A stretch of DNA of 14,177 nucleotides. It comes from Paracoccaceae bacterium (GTDB lineage: Bacteria > Pseudomonadota > Alphaproteobacteria > Rhodobacterales > Rhodobacteraceae). The notes under the pieces were generated by a model. It saw only the letters and a list, made by a program, of their open reading frames with translations. It was not told the DNA's origin and searched no databases. Location of the stretch: NCBI GenBank assembly GCA_003545125.1, contig DQCI01000228.1, forward strand, positions 1,803 through 15,979, read 5' to 3'. This document shows positions 1 through 7,082 of this stretch, one piece after another. Made by a program: the position numbers and the translations under genes. Within the stretch, counting starts at the first letter, position 1, and each line of letters starts with the position of its first letter.

Positions 1-1211
1 GCACTCTGCTCGGCATCCACGACAAACTTCGCGACCGAGGTGTGCATGCCCGCCTCGTTCCAGCCGGCCGCGTGCCAGATATAATTGGCGCCTGCATGGA
101 TCACCGCCGACATCGTGGCCGCACTCTCATAGCCCGCCTGCGCGTCGAAGGTCTTGGCGCCGCCAAGCCCGCCCGAAGTCCGCCAGGGCACGCCGTAGTG
201 GCGGGCGAGCTGGCCGATCATGAAGTTCATCAGGCTGATTTCCGGCGTGCCAGCCATCGGCGCCCCGGACTTCATCGAGACGGTCGAGAGGTAGTGGCCG
301 TAGATCGCGGGCGCGCCCTTGCGCACCACCTGGGTGTAGGCCAGAGCCGACAGCGCCTCGGCGTTGAGCTGCGCCACGGCAGGGGCGACGGAGGCCGGCG
401 TGTTGGCGCCGCCGAGCACGAAGGGCGAGCAGAGCACCGGCTGGTTTCGGCGGGTGAAGGCGCGCAGGGCCCCCAACATGGTCTCGTCCCAGACCAGAGG
501 CGAATTGCCGTTGATGTTGCCGGTGGTGACCGCGCCCGCCTCCATCGCCGCGTGTCCGAACAGGATCTCGCAGATCTCCATCACGTCTTCGGCGTTCTTC
601 GGGCTGGTGGTCATGCCCATGAAGGTCTTGTCGCTGTGCTTGATCGACGAATAGGTGATGTGCAGGTGGCGGTGGCTGACAGGTAGATCGCAGGGCTCGA
701 CGATGTGATGCGCCGAGCTGTGCAGCGCCGGCGACATATGCGCGAGCTTGTGGAACATGGCCAGATCGTCGAGCGTGGGGATCCGCCGAACATCGTCGAG
801 ATCGCGCAGGTAGGGCGCGCCGGTCATCGGCACGAAGATGGTCTTGCGCCCGCCTATCTGGACGTTGTTGGCCGGGTTGCGGGCGGTATAGGCGATCTCG
901 GAGGGGATCGTCGCGATCAGCGCGCGCACCAGCCCGCGGTCGAGATGCACGCGCTCGCCGCGCACCTCCGCGCCCGCGCCTCGCCAATCCGCGAGCGCGA
1001 TCGGATCGCGAAAGACGATACCGACCTCCTCGAGGATCGCCATCGACGCCTCATCGACCCGCCGGATCTCTTCGGCATCCATCGGCTCGCAAAGCGGCAG
1101 CCTGGCCTCGAGCCCCGGCAACATCGTGCGATCGACCGCCGACCGCAGGGCGCGCCGCGCCGCCCGTCCGCCACCGCTTCGGCCCCGGCCCGCCGGTTTC
1201 GCGTCGCCCAT
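1..1211 (-). CDS. MttB-family (trimethylamine methyltransferase-like) corrinoid methyltransferase, 5' part, non-pyrrolysine
   Basis: The frame is open for 403 codons from an ATG at 1211 and leaves the window at its left edge, so the C-terminus is missing; family members are usually about 500 residues. The start is supported by a strong purine-rich ribosome site (GGGAGGGAGAG) just upstream. After a basic N-terminus of about 28 residues the protein reads as an MttB-family barrel: MDAEEIRRVDEASM (about 44-57), ARNPANN, PMTGAPYLRDLDD, MTTSPKNAEDV, TGNINGNSPL, FVLGGANTPAS, GAPAIYG and SGAPMAGTPE (about 315-324). Known members move a methyl group from trimethylamine (pyrrolysine enzymes) or glycine betaine and related quaternary amines (enzymes without pyrrolysine) to a corrinoid protein in the cytoplasm. 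I see no in-frame TAG, so this should be the non-pyrrolysine type. It diverges from an importer operon that probably brings in its substrate. Family assignment is confident; substrate and corrinoid partner are unknown. Confidence 0.88.
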   Translation of the reverse strand, partial: MGDAKPAGRGRSGGGRAARRALRSAVDRTMLPGLEARLPLCEPMDAEEIRRVDEASMAILEEVGIVFRDPIALADWRGAGAEVRGERVHLDRGLVRALIATIPSEIAYTARNPANNVQIGGRKTIFVPMTGAPYLRDLDDVRRIPTLDDLAMFHKLAHMSPALHSSAHHIVEPCDLPVSHRHLHITYSSIKHSDKTFMGMTTSPKNAEDVMEICEILFGHAAMEAGAVTTGNINGNSPLVWDETMLGALRAFTRRNQPVLCSPFVLGGANTPASVAPAVAQLNAEALSALAYTQVVRKGAPAIYGHYLSTVSMKSGAPMAGTPEISLMNFMIGQLARHYGVPWRTSGGLGGAKTFDAQAGYESAATMSAVIHAGANYIWHAAGWNEAGMHTSVAKFVVDAEQS

Positions 1212-1291
1212 ATGGCTCTCCCTCCCTGCTTCACTCCACGAAGTATGGCCCGGCCCGACGGCAGCCGCGTGTACGGTTTCCGAAGCCTGCT

Positions 1292-1400
1292 GCCAGAAAA
1301 CGACATGGGGTCCTGCAATGAGACCCCGCAAAAACCTTTCGGTATTGGGGTGGAAGCGCGGGTCGTTTCGTGATTTGCTTGAAACATGTCGTTTTTCGGC
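1292..1400. promoter_or_regulatory. Divergent control region with a mirrored 16-bp element pair
   Basis: The 269-bp gap between the methyltransferase and importer genes holds GCCAGAAAACGACATG at 1292-1307. The reverse complement of 1385-1400 is GCCGAAAAACGACATG, matching at 14 of 16 positions. Read toward each gene, both are CATGTCGTTTT followed by CTGGC or TCGGC. Exactly 80 nt separate each copy from the start codon it faces (1211 and 1481). A TTGC lies 6-7 nt before each copy. A 6-bp dyad (GGGGTC/GACCCC, 1307-1327) and a GTTTC/GAAAC dyad (1365-1385) lie between or at the copies. I infer binding sites for one regulator, or part of matched promoter cores, controlling both transcripts. I see no convincing -35/-10 pair of the housekeeping type. 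Confidence 0.6.
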
Positions 1401-1480
1401 CTTTGTCTGCGCGATGTGCGGGAGAGGCTGGAAGCAGGGCCGCGAAACCAAAACTGCGGCCAAACCAACTGGGAGTTGAT

Positions 1481-3091
1481 ATGACCAAGAAAGATCAGGA
1501 CCTGATCAACCGGATCGCGAATGGCGCCCGGGCGGGCCGGATTTCGCGGCGCGATTTCATGAGCTACTCGGCCGCGGCGGGCCTCGCCACCGCGGGCGCC
1601 ACCAGCCTCTGGACTTCCAGCGCCAAGGCAGCCCCGCAAGCCGGCGGTACCTTCCGCTGGGGCGTCCATGACGGCAACACCGGCGACACCCACGATCCCG
1701 GATCCTACCTCACCCGGACGATGATCTTTCTCGCCCACACCCATCGGTCCTACCTGACCATGATCAACGGCGACAACACGCTCGGCCCGGACCTCGCGGA
1801 AAGCTGGGAAGCCAGCGCCGACGCCTCGGAATGGACCTTCAGGCTGAACCCGAACGCGACCTTCCATCTCGCCGGACGCCCGGTCGTGGCCGACGACGTC
1901 ATCGCCTCGCTCAACCATCACCGCGGCGAAGGCACGACCTCGTCGGCCGCACCGCTGGTCGCCGACGTGGTCGACATCACCAAGGTAGACGATCATACCG
2001 TCAAGGTGACGCTCTCGGGCGGCAATGCCGACTTCCCCTGGATCATGACCGCGTATCAGTTCGCGATCTGCCCGGCGAACGAGGATGGCTCGATCGACTG
2101 GCAATCGGGCGACGGCTCGGGGCCGTACAAGATCGATTCGGGCGAGTTTGGCGTGCAGTTCGCCCTCAGCCGTCATGACGGCTGGCACGGGGAAGGCGCC
2201 TGGTTCGACAAGGTCGAACTCATCACCCTGAACGACGCCAACGCGCGCCAGACCGCGCTGGTCACCGGCGATGTCGATGCGATCAGCCAGATCGATCTCA
2301 AGACCATGGCGCTGATGGGCCGCGACCCGAACCTGCAGCTGTTCAACGTGCCCTCGGGCGCGGCGATCACCCTGCCGATGCTGACCGATACCGCGCCGTT
2401 CGACAATGTCGATGTGCGCAACGCGCTCAAGCTCTCGATCGACCGCGACGAGATGATCGAGAAGATCATGTTCGGCGCCGCGACCAAGGGCAACGACTTC
2501 CACCATTCGCCGGCCCAGCCCTACTGGCCCGACGACATTCCGCAGCGCGAGTATGATCCCGACCAGGCCAAGGCGCTCCTGAAGAAGGCCGGCGCCGAAG
2601 GGCTCACGGTCAACCTGTCGACCGCCGACAGCGTCACCTCCGGTGCCGTCGATATGGCGGTGCTCTACGCCGAGCACGCCAAGGCCGCGGGCATCACCAT
2701 CAACGTCGTGCGCGAGCCGAGCGACGGTTACTACTCGGACGTCTGGTTGAAGAAGCCCTGGTGCCTGGTCTCCTGGGGTTCGCGACCGACCCCGGACATG
2801 ATGTATACGCTGGCCTACAAGTCGGACGCGGCCTGGAACGAGAGCCGTTGGCAGAACGAGCGGTTCAACGAGCTGCTCCTGCAGGGCAAAGGCGAGCTGG
2901 ACGACAGCGTCCGGGCCGAGATCTACCGCGAGATGGCGATATTGGCGCGCGACGATGGCGGCACCGTCATCCCGTTCTTCAACAACTTCGTCTACGGCGC
3001 CCGCGCCAATGTCGGCACGCCCGAGAATCTGGCCGCAAGCTGGGAGAACGACGGCGCCCGCGCTGCGAGCCGCTGGTGGTTCACCGGCTGA
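1481..3091 (+). CDS. ABC transporter periplasmic substrate-binding protein, peptide/SBP_bac_5 family, Tat-exported
   Basis: A 536-residue solute-binding protein of the dipeptide/oligopeptide/nickel family (SBP_bac_5), which captures ligand in the periplasm for the permease-ATPase complex encoded downstream. I chose the ATG at 1481, six nucleotides after GGGAG, over an upstream in-frame ATG at 1370, because it places a twin-arginine signal properly: SRRDFM at residues 22-27, a hydrophobic stretch at about 29-47, and a likely cleavage site at AKA (48-50). The mature part shows family hallmarks: a GPDLAESWEAS segment, FHLAGRPVVADDVIASL, GSGPYKI, and a C-terminal PFFNNFVYGA. Tat export suggests folding before secretion. 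The family binds far more than peptides, including opines and other modified amino acids. The divergent methyltransferase makes an N-methylated amine or betaine-like ligand plausible, but this is inference. A stem-loop follows the gene, as expected for a binding protein made in excess over its membrane partners. Confidence 0.93.
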   Translation: MTKKDQDLINRIANGARAGRISRRDFMSYSAAAGLATAGATSLWTSSAKAAPQAGGTFRWGVHDGNTGDTHDPGSYLTRTMIFLAHTHRSYLTMINGDNTLGPDLAESWEASADASEWTFRLNPNATFHLAGRPVVADDVIASLNHHRGEGTTSSAAPLVADVVDITKVDDHTVKVTLSGGNADFPWIMTAYQFAICPANEDGSIDWQSGDGSGPYKIDSGEFGVQFALSRHDGWHGEGAWFDKVELITLNDANARQTALVTGDVDAISQIDLKTMALMGRDPNLQLFNVPSGAAITLPMLTDTAPFDNVDVRNALKLSIDRDEMIEKIMFGAATKGNDFHHSPAQPYWPDDIPQREYDPDQAKALLKKAGAEGLTVNLSTADSVTSGAVDMAVLYAEHAKAAGITINVVREPSDGYYSDVWLKKPWCLVSWGSRPTPDMMYTLAYKSDAAWNESRWQNERFNELLLQGKGELDDSVRAEIYREMAILARDDGGTVIPFFNNFVYGARANVGTPENLAASWENDGARAASRWWFTG

Positions 3092-3106
3092 CCGGTTGAC
3101 ACGACC

Positions 3107-3135
3107 CGGCCCGGCGCACCGCTTGCGCCGGGCCG
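3107..3135 (+). terminator. GC-rich stem-loop after the binding-protein gene (partial terminator or mRNA-stabilising)
   Basis: Perfect 11-bp stem: CGGCCCGGCGC (3107-3117), loop ACCGCTT, then GCGCCGGGCCG (3125-3135), followed by the modest pyrimidine run TCTTCT. It begins 16 nt after the binding-protein stop codon. Within an operon such an element commonly stops most transcription or protects the upstream mRNA from 3' decay, giving more binding protein than permease. Which applies here cannot be told from sequence. Confidence 0.7.
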
Positions 3136-3159
3136 TCTTCTGTCACGCCGGTGATCCCG

Positions 3160-3210
3160 GGGGCCAGGCCCCTGCCCCGACCTGACAGCAACGAACGGCC
3201 CCTGCGGGCC
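3160..3210 (+). repeat. Two further small inverted repeats in the intercistronic gap
   Basis: GGGGCC (3160-3165) pairs with GGCCCC (3167-3172) across a single base, so it is a DNA palindrome rather than a good RNA hairpin. GGCCC (3197-3201) pairs with GGGCC (3206-3210) over a CTGC loop and is followed by CCAG and an A-run before the ribosome site GGGGGAAG of the first permease. The second could act with the upstream stem-loop in setting expression of the downstream genes. No open frame with a convincing ribosome site is present in the 151-bp gap. Confidence 0.4.
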
Positions 3211-3242
3211 CCAGAAAAAAGAAACGAAACGGGGGAAGTTCC

Positions 3243-4202
3243 ATGGGCGATCTGCTCACGCTCGTTGCCAAGAGATTGGGATACGGCCTGCTCACACTGC
3301 TTGTGGTGTCGATCCTGATCTTCTTCGCTGTCGAGCTCCTGCCAGGCGATACCGCCCAGGCAATTCTCGGCCAGTCCGCCACACCCGATACCGTCGCCGC
3401 GTTGCGCGAAGAACTCGGCCTGAACCAACCGGCCTACATTCGCTATTTCGACTGGCTCTTCGGCGCGATCCGCGGCGATCTCGGGGTCTCCGCCATCCCC
3501 CCGCACCAGCCGGTGATTTCGGTGATCGGGCCGCGCTTCACTCACACGCTGTTCCTGGCGGCCTATGCCGCGGTCATCGCGGTTCCGGTCGCCATTTCCC
3601 TCGGCGTGATCGTCGCGCTGCTGCGCAACACCGTCTTCGACCGGGTCGCCAACGTGCTGACACTCACCTCGATCTCCTCGCCCGAGTTCTTTCTCGGCTA
3701 CATCCTGATCTTGATCTTCGCGGTCAAGATTCCGATTTTCCCGGCCCTCGCGACCGTTCCCACCGACGTAAGCTTCGGCGAGCTTCTGTACCGCACCTTC
3801 CTGCCGGCGCTCACCCTCGTGCTGGTGGTCACAGCCCACATGATGCGAATGACCCGGGCGGCGATCATCAACCTGCTCGCCTCGCCCTATATCGAGATGG
3901 CGCGGCTCAAAGGTGTGCCGCCCTGGAAGGTGATCGTGAAACACGCGTTGCCCAATGCCTGGGCGCCGATCATCAACGTCGTCGCCCTCAACCTCGCCTA
4001 TCTCGTCACCGGGGTGGTGCTGGTCGAGGTGGTCTTCGTCTACCCGGGTGTCGGCCAGTTGCTGGTCGATGCGGTCTCAAAACGCAACTTCCCTGTGGTG
4101 CAGGCCGTGAGTCTGATCTTCGCCGCGACCTTCATCCTGCTGAACCTCGCGGCGGATGTCGGTTCGATCCTCACCAATCCGCGCCTGCGGCATCCGAAAT
4201 AA
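3243..4202 (+). CDS. ABC transporter permease, DppB/OppB type
   Basis: An integral inner-membrane protein of 319 residues, the usual size for DppB-like permeases, forming one half of the translocation pore. It opens with the family N-terminus (RLGYGLLTLLVVSILIFFAV, then ELLPGDTAQAILG) containing the first membrane helix. It has a periplasmic segment with EELGLNQPAYIRYFDWL and GDLGVS, and further helices at about 102-125, 135-160, 190-210, 240-260 and 285-305. The cytoplasmic EAA loop that docks on the ATPase lies at about 218-238 (EMARLKGVPPWKVIVKHALP). The ATG at 3243 follows a GGGGGAAG ribosome site. The stop codon is 13 nt before the second permease gene, with a good ribosome site in between, so they are co-transcribed. 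Its partners are the adjacent permease, the double ATPase and the binding protein. Confidence 0.95.
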   Translation: MGDLLTLVAKRLGYGLLTLLVVSILIFFAVELLPGDTAQAILGQSATPDTVAALREELGLNQPAYIRYFDWLFGAIRGDLGVSAIPPHQPVISVIGPRFTHTLFLAAYAAVIAVPVAISLGVIVALLRNTVFDRVANVLTLTSISSPEFFLGYILILIFAVKIPIFPALATVPTDVSFGELLYRTFLPALTLVLVVTAHMMRMTRAAIINLLASPYIEMARLKGVPPWKVIVKHALPNAWAPIINVVALNLAYLVTGVVLVEVVFVYPGVGQLLVDAVSKRNFPVVQAVSLIFAATFILLNLAADVGSILTNPRLRHPK

Positions 4203-4215
4203 GGGAGGCGAGGCC

Positions 4216-5280
4216 ATGAGCACATTCGTCATCGGTTTCTACACGATCCTGATCGCCGCCTCCGCCGGGCTTGCCTATTTCAAGCAAGACCGCTGGTTCA
4301 TGATGATCTTCAGCCTGACGCTGATCTCCTTCATCACCGGCATCATCGGCGGCGCCCAGGCGCTGCGCTCGATCGCGATCTTCGTCGCGCTCCTCGCCGC
4401 CGCCGCGGGCGTGTCCTACACGTTCAAGGAGTTCCTGATCCGGATCGCCTCGCCCAACGTGGCCAAGGAGCTGCGCACCGCGCCTCTCACCGCGGCCTTC
4501 GGGATGTTCGTGATCTTCACCTACGCGATCGCCGGGATCTTCGCGCCGATCATCGCGCCCTTCGGTGAGGCGGAGGTGATCTCCTCGGCCTTCGCGCCGG
4601 CGGATGCGAACATGCTGCTCGGCGCCGACCAGCTCGGCCGCGACATCTTCTCCCGGATCATCTTCGGCGCGCGCAACTCGGTTGGGATCGCGCTGATGGC
4701 CACAATGCTGGCCTTCATCTCCGGCGCCCTCGCGGGGCTGCTGGCGGCAGTGAAGGGCGGCTGGTTCGACCAGCTGATGGGCCGGTTGGCGGATGTCATC
4801 ATGTCGATCCCGTCGTTGATCTTCTCGCTCTTGATGCTGTCGATCTTCGGCACCAACATGACGGTCATCGTGATCGTGGTCGCGATCATCTATTCCCCCC
4901 GGGTCTTCCGCCTCACCCGGGCGGTCGCAGGCAATATCGTGGTGATGGACTACGTCGAAGCCGCAAAGCTGCGCGGCGAAGGCGACTGGTACCTGGTCCG
5001 CCGCGAGATCCTGCCCAACTCCACCGCGCCCCTCGTGGCCGAGTTCGGGCTCGAGTTCTGCTTCGTGTTCCTGCTGATCGCGGGGCTCAGTTTCCTCGGG
5101 CTCGGCATCCAGCCGCCGACCGCGGACTGGGGCTCGATGGTGCGCGAGAACGCGACCCTGATCTCGTTCGGCGACATCACCCCGCTGATCCCGGCCGCGG
5201 CCATCGCGCTTCTGACAGTGGCCGTCAACTTCGTCGTCGACTGGATGTTGTTCCGGTCGTCCGGTCTCAAGGAGCAGTAA
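4216..5280 (+). CDS. ABC transporter permease, DppC/OppC type, with extra N-terminal membrane module
   Basis: The second pore subunit, 354 residues. The start is the ATG at 4216, preceded by GGGAGG at 4203-4208; an upstream in-frame ATG would overlap the previous gene. The DppC-like core begins at about residue 75 (IASPNVAKELRTAPLTAAFG) and carries the typical GADQLGRDIFSRIIFGARNS motif, and an EAA loop at about 248-270 (EAAKLRGEGDWYLVRREILP). It ends with GLSFLGLGIQPPTADWGSM and a final helix. The unusual part is residues 1-75, which hold three additional hydrophobic stretches (about 3-21, 27-46, 50-70) before the normal first helix. Ordinary DppC proteins are about 280-300 residues and begin close to that helix. 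The gene ends 4 nt before the ATPase gene, indicating translational coupling. Family is certain; the role of the extension is unknown. Confidence 0.94.
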   Translation: MSTFVIGFYTILIAASAGLAYFKQDRWFMMIFSLTLISFITGIIGGAQALRSIAIFVALLAAAAGVSYTFKEFLIRIASPNVAKELRTAPLTAAFGMFVIFTYAIAGIFAPIIAPFGEAEVISSAFAPADANMLLGADQLGRDIFSRIIFGARNSVGIALMATMLAFISGALAGLLAAVKGGWFDQLMGRLADVIMSIPSLIFSLLMLSIFGTNMTVIVIVVAIIYSPRVFRLTRAVAGNIVVMDYVEAAKLRGEGDWYLVRREILPNSTAPLVAEFGLEFCFVFLLIAGLSFLGLGIQPPTADWGSMVRENATLISFGDITPLIPAAAIALLTVAVNFVVDWMLFRSSGLKEQ

Positions 5281-5284
5281 GCAG

Positions 5285-6943
5285 ATGAGCAAGTTCAGGA
5301 AAAGCGACGTTCTGCTCGATATCAAGGACCTGCAGATCCAGGGTTACTCCAACGAGACGTGGATCGACATCATCAAGGGCGTCGACCTCACGCTGCACCG
5401 CGGCGAAGTGCTCGGCCTGATTGGCGAGTCCGGCGCCGGCAAGTCGACGATCGGCGCCGCCGCCATGGGCTATGCCCGTGACGGCACCCGGATCTCGGGC
5501 GGTACGATCGAATTCGACGGGATCGAGCTGACCACGGCGACCCAATCCGAGAAACGGGCGCTGCGCGGCTCGCGCATCGCCTACGTGGCCCAGTCTGCCG
5601 CGGCGAGCTTCAACCCCGCGCACAAGATCATCGACCAGCACACCGAGGCGCCGGTGCAGTACCGGCTGCGCAAACGCCTCGAGGCGCAGGAAGACGCAAT
5701 GGAGCTCTACGAGCGGCTGCGCCTGCCCAACCCGAAGGAGATCGGCTTTCGCTACCCCCACCAGGTGTCCGGCGGCCAGCTCCAGCGCGCGATGACGGCG
5801 ATGGCGATGTCCTGTCGGCCCGACCTCATCATCTTCGACGAGCCCACCACGGCGCTCGACGTGACCACCCAGATCGAGGTGCTGGCGGCGATCCGCGATA
5901 TCGTCGACCAGTTCAACACGGCGGCGATCTACATCACCCACGACCTCGCGGTGGTGGCGCAGATGGCCGATACCATCAAGGTGCTCTTGCGCGGCGAGGA
6001 GGTCGAGCAGGCCTCGACCGAGGAGATGCTGGAAAACCCGCAGGAGGATTACACCAAGAGCCTCTGGGCGGTGCGCAGCTTCAAACGGCCGCAGAAATCG
6101 CGGCCCACCGACGGCACCCTGCCGATCATCTCGGTCAAGAACGTCGATGCGGCCTACCCCGGCGGCGACAAGGTGCTCGACGATGTCTCCTTCGACATCT
6201 ACCCCGGCATGACCGTGGCCGTCGTGGGCGAGAGCGGCTCCGGCAAGTCGACCGTCGCGCGCTGCATCACCGGGCTTCTGCCGCCGAGCGCGGGAGAGGT
6301 GCTCTACAACGGCGATGTGCTGCCGCCCAAATACACCAGCCGCACCCGCGACCAGCTGCGCCAGGCGCAGATGATCTACCAGATGGCCGACACGGCGCTG
6401 AACCCGAAGGTGAAGATCCACGAGATCATCGGCCGGCCGGCGGCCTTCTATTCGGGCCTCAAGGGCACCGCGCTCAAACAGCGGGTCGATGAGTTGCTCG
6501 ACCTGATCGAGCTCGATCCCGCGCTGTTCTACAACCGCTACCCGCCGGAGCTGTCGGGCGGCCAGAAACAGCGGATCGGCATCGCCCGGGCGCTGGCGGC
6601 GGAACCAGACTTCATCATCTGCGACGAGGTGACCTCGGCGCTCGACCAGCTCGTGGCGGAAGGTATCCTGAAGCTGCTCGACCGGCTGCAGAAGGAGCTG
6701 GGCCTCGCCTACATGTTCATCACCCACGACCTCGCCACCGTGCGCTCGATCGCCGACGAGGTGGTGGTGATGCAATACGGCAAGGTGGTGGAACAGGGGC
6801 CGAAAGACGAGATGTTCAAGCCGCCCCACCACCCCTACACCGACCTCCTCCTGTCGTCGGTGCCGGAGATGGATCCGAACTGGCTTACCACCGTTCTCGA
6901 AGAGCGCGGGGTCGACAATATCGGCGAGGGCGCGGACGTCTGA
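5285..6943 (+). CDS. ABC transporter ATPase with two fused nucleotide-binding domains (DppD-DppF type)
   Basis: One 552-residue chain carries both ATPases that other dipeptide-type systems encode separately; it powers import at the cytoplasmic face of the two permeases. Domain 1 (about 10-265): Walker [10 protein letters not shown] at 47-55, signature SGGQLQR at 162-168, Walker [13 protein letters not shown] at 181-192, switch histidine in ITHD at 217-220. Domain 2 (about 280-530): Walker [10 protein letters not shown] at 315-323, signature SGGQKQR at 424-430, Walker [13 protein letters not shown] at 443-454, switch histidine in ITHD at 479-482. Both sites therefore look catalytically complete. 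Each domain ends with an oligopeptide-transporter tail ([10 protein letters not shown] and [15 protein letters not shown]). Both Q-loop regions are slightly atypical ([11 protein letters not shown] and [11 protein letters not shown] rather than the common FQDPxxSLNP). The gene starts 4 nt after the second permease and closes the operon. Confidence 0.96.
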   Translation: MSKFRKSDVLLDIKDLQIQGYSNETWIDIIKGVDLTLHRGEVLGLIGESGAGKSTIGAAAMGYARDGTRISGGTIEFDGIELTTATQSEKRALRGSRIAYVAQSAAASFNPAHKIIDQHTEAPVQYRLRKRLEAQEDAMELYERLRLPNPKEIGFRYPHQVSGGQLQRAMTAMAMSCRPDLIIFDEPTTALDVTTQIEVLAAIRDIVDQFNTAAIYITHDLAVVAQMADTIKVLLRGEEVEQASTEEMLENPQEDYTKSLWAVRSFKRPQKSRPTDGTLPIISVKNVDAAYPGGDKVLDDVSFDIYPGMTVAVVGESGSGKSTVARCITGLLPPSAGEVLYNGDVLPPKYTSRTRDQLRQAQMIYQMADTALNPKVKIHEIIGRPAAFYSGLKGTALKQRVDELLDLIELDPALFYNRYPPELSGGQKQRIGIARALAAEPDFIICDEVTSALDQLVAEGILKLLDRLQKELGLAYMFITHDLATVRSIADEVVVMQYGKVVEQGPKDEMFKPPHHPYTDLLLSSVPEMDPNWLTTVLEERGVDNIGEGADV

Positions 6944-6953
6944 GGGCGCATGC

Positions 6954-6977
6954 GCCGGGCGCAGGGTCGCGCCCGGC
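6954..6977 (+). terminator. Stem-loop at the end of the importer operon
   Basis: A perfect 9-bp stem, GCCGGGCGC (6954-6962) and GCGCCCGGC (6969-6977), with loop AGGGTC, starts 10 nt after the ATPase stop codon. There is no T-run after it, so it is a weak intrinsic terminator at best. Its position suggests that the next gene belongs to another transcript. Confidence 0.5.
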
Positions 6978-7026
6978 TCCGATCACCAGCGCAGTCCCTC
7001 CCGCCGCGAGGTCGCCCGCCACCGAG

Positions 7027-7067
7027 CCGGACATGACGTCCGGTTGGGGGTAAGGTTGGAGTAACCT
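7027..7067 (+). promoter_or_regulatory. Two dyads in the leader of the glutamate-synthase-domain gene
   Basis: CCGGAC (7027-7032) and GTCCGG (7038-7043) form a 6-bp inverted repeat with a 5-bp spacer. AGGTT (7053-7057) and AACCT (7063-7067) form a 5-bp dyad with spacer GGAGT, ending just before the ribosome site (GGGGG, 7071-7075). The first could be an operator. The second could be an operator or a small mRNA hairpin beside the ribosome site. Both are short and function is unproven. Confidence 0.35.
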
Positions 7068-7082
7068 CAAGGGGGACGCGGT

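Noticed and set aside
127..987. Minus-strand 286-codon frame inside the methyltransferase gene
   Set aside because: Out of frame with the MttB reading and composed mostly of Arg/Ala/Gly; the true frame is open to the window edge and shows family motifs.
1..1211. Pyrrolysine (in-frame TAG) in the MttB-like gene
   Set aside because: The 403-codon frame has no amber codon, and the expected pyrrolysine region of the family should fall within it, so pyrrolysine use is not supported.
917..2677. Long minus-strand open frame (586 codons) through the binding-protein gene
   Set aside because: It is antisense to a clear Tat-exported binding protein, is rich in Arg/Gly/Val/Asp/His low-complexity sequence and matches no family; such frames are a by-product of GC-rich codon use.
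5267..6832. Minus-strand open frame (521 codons) opposite the double ATPase
   Set aside because: Antisense shadow of a gene with all ATPase motifs in order; its translation is a repetitive His/Val/Gly/Asp/Arg mix with no domain.
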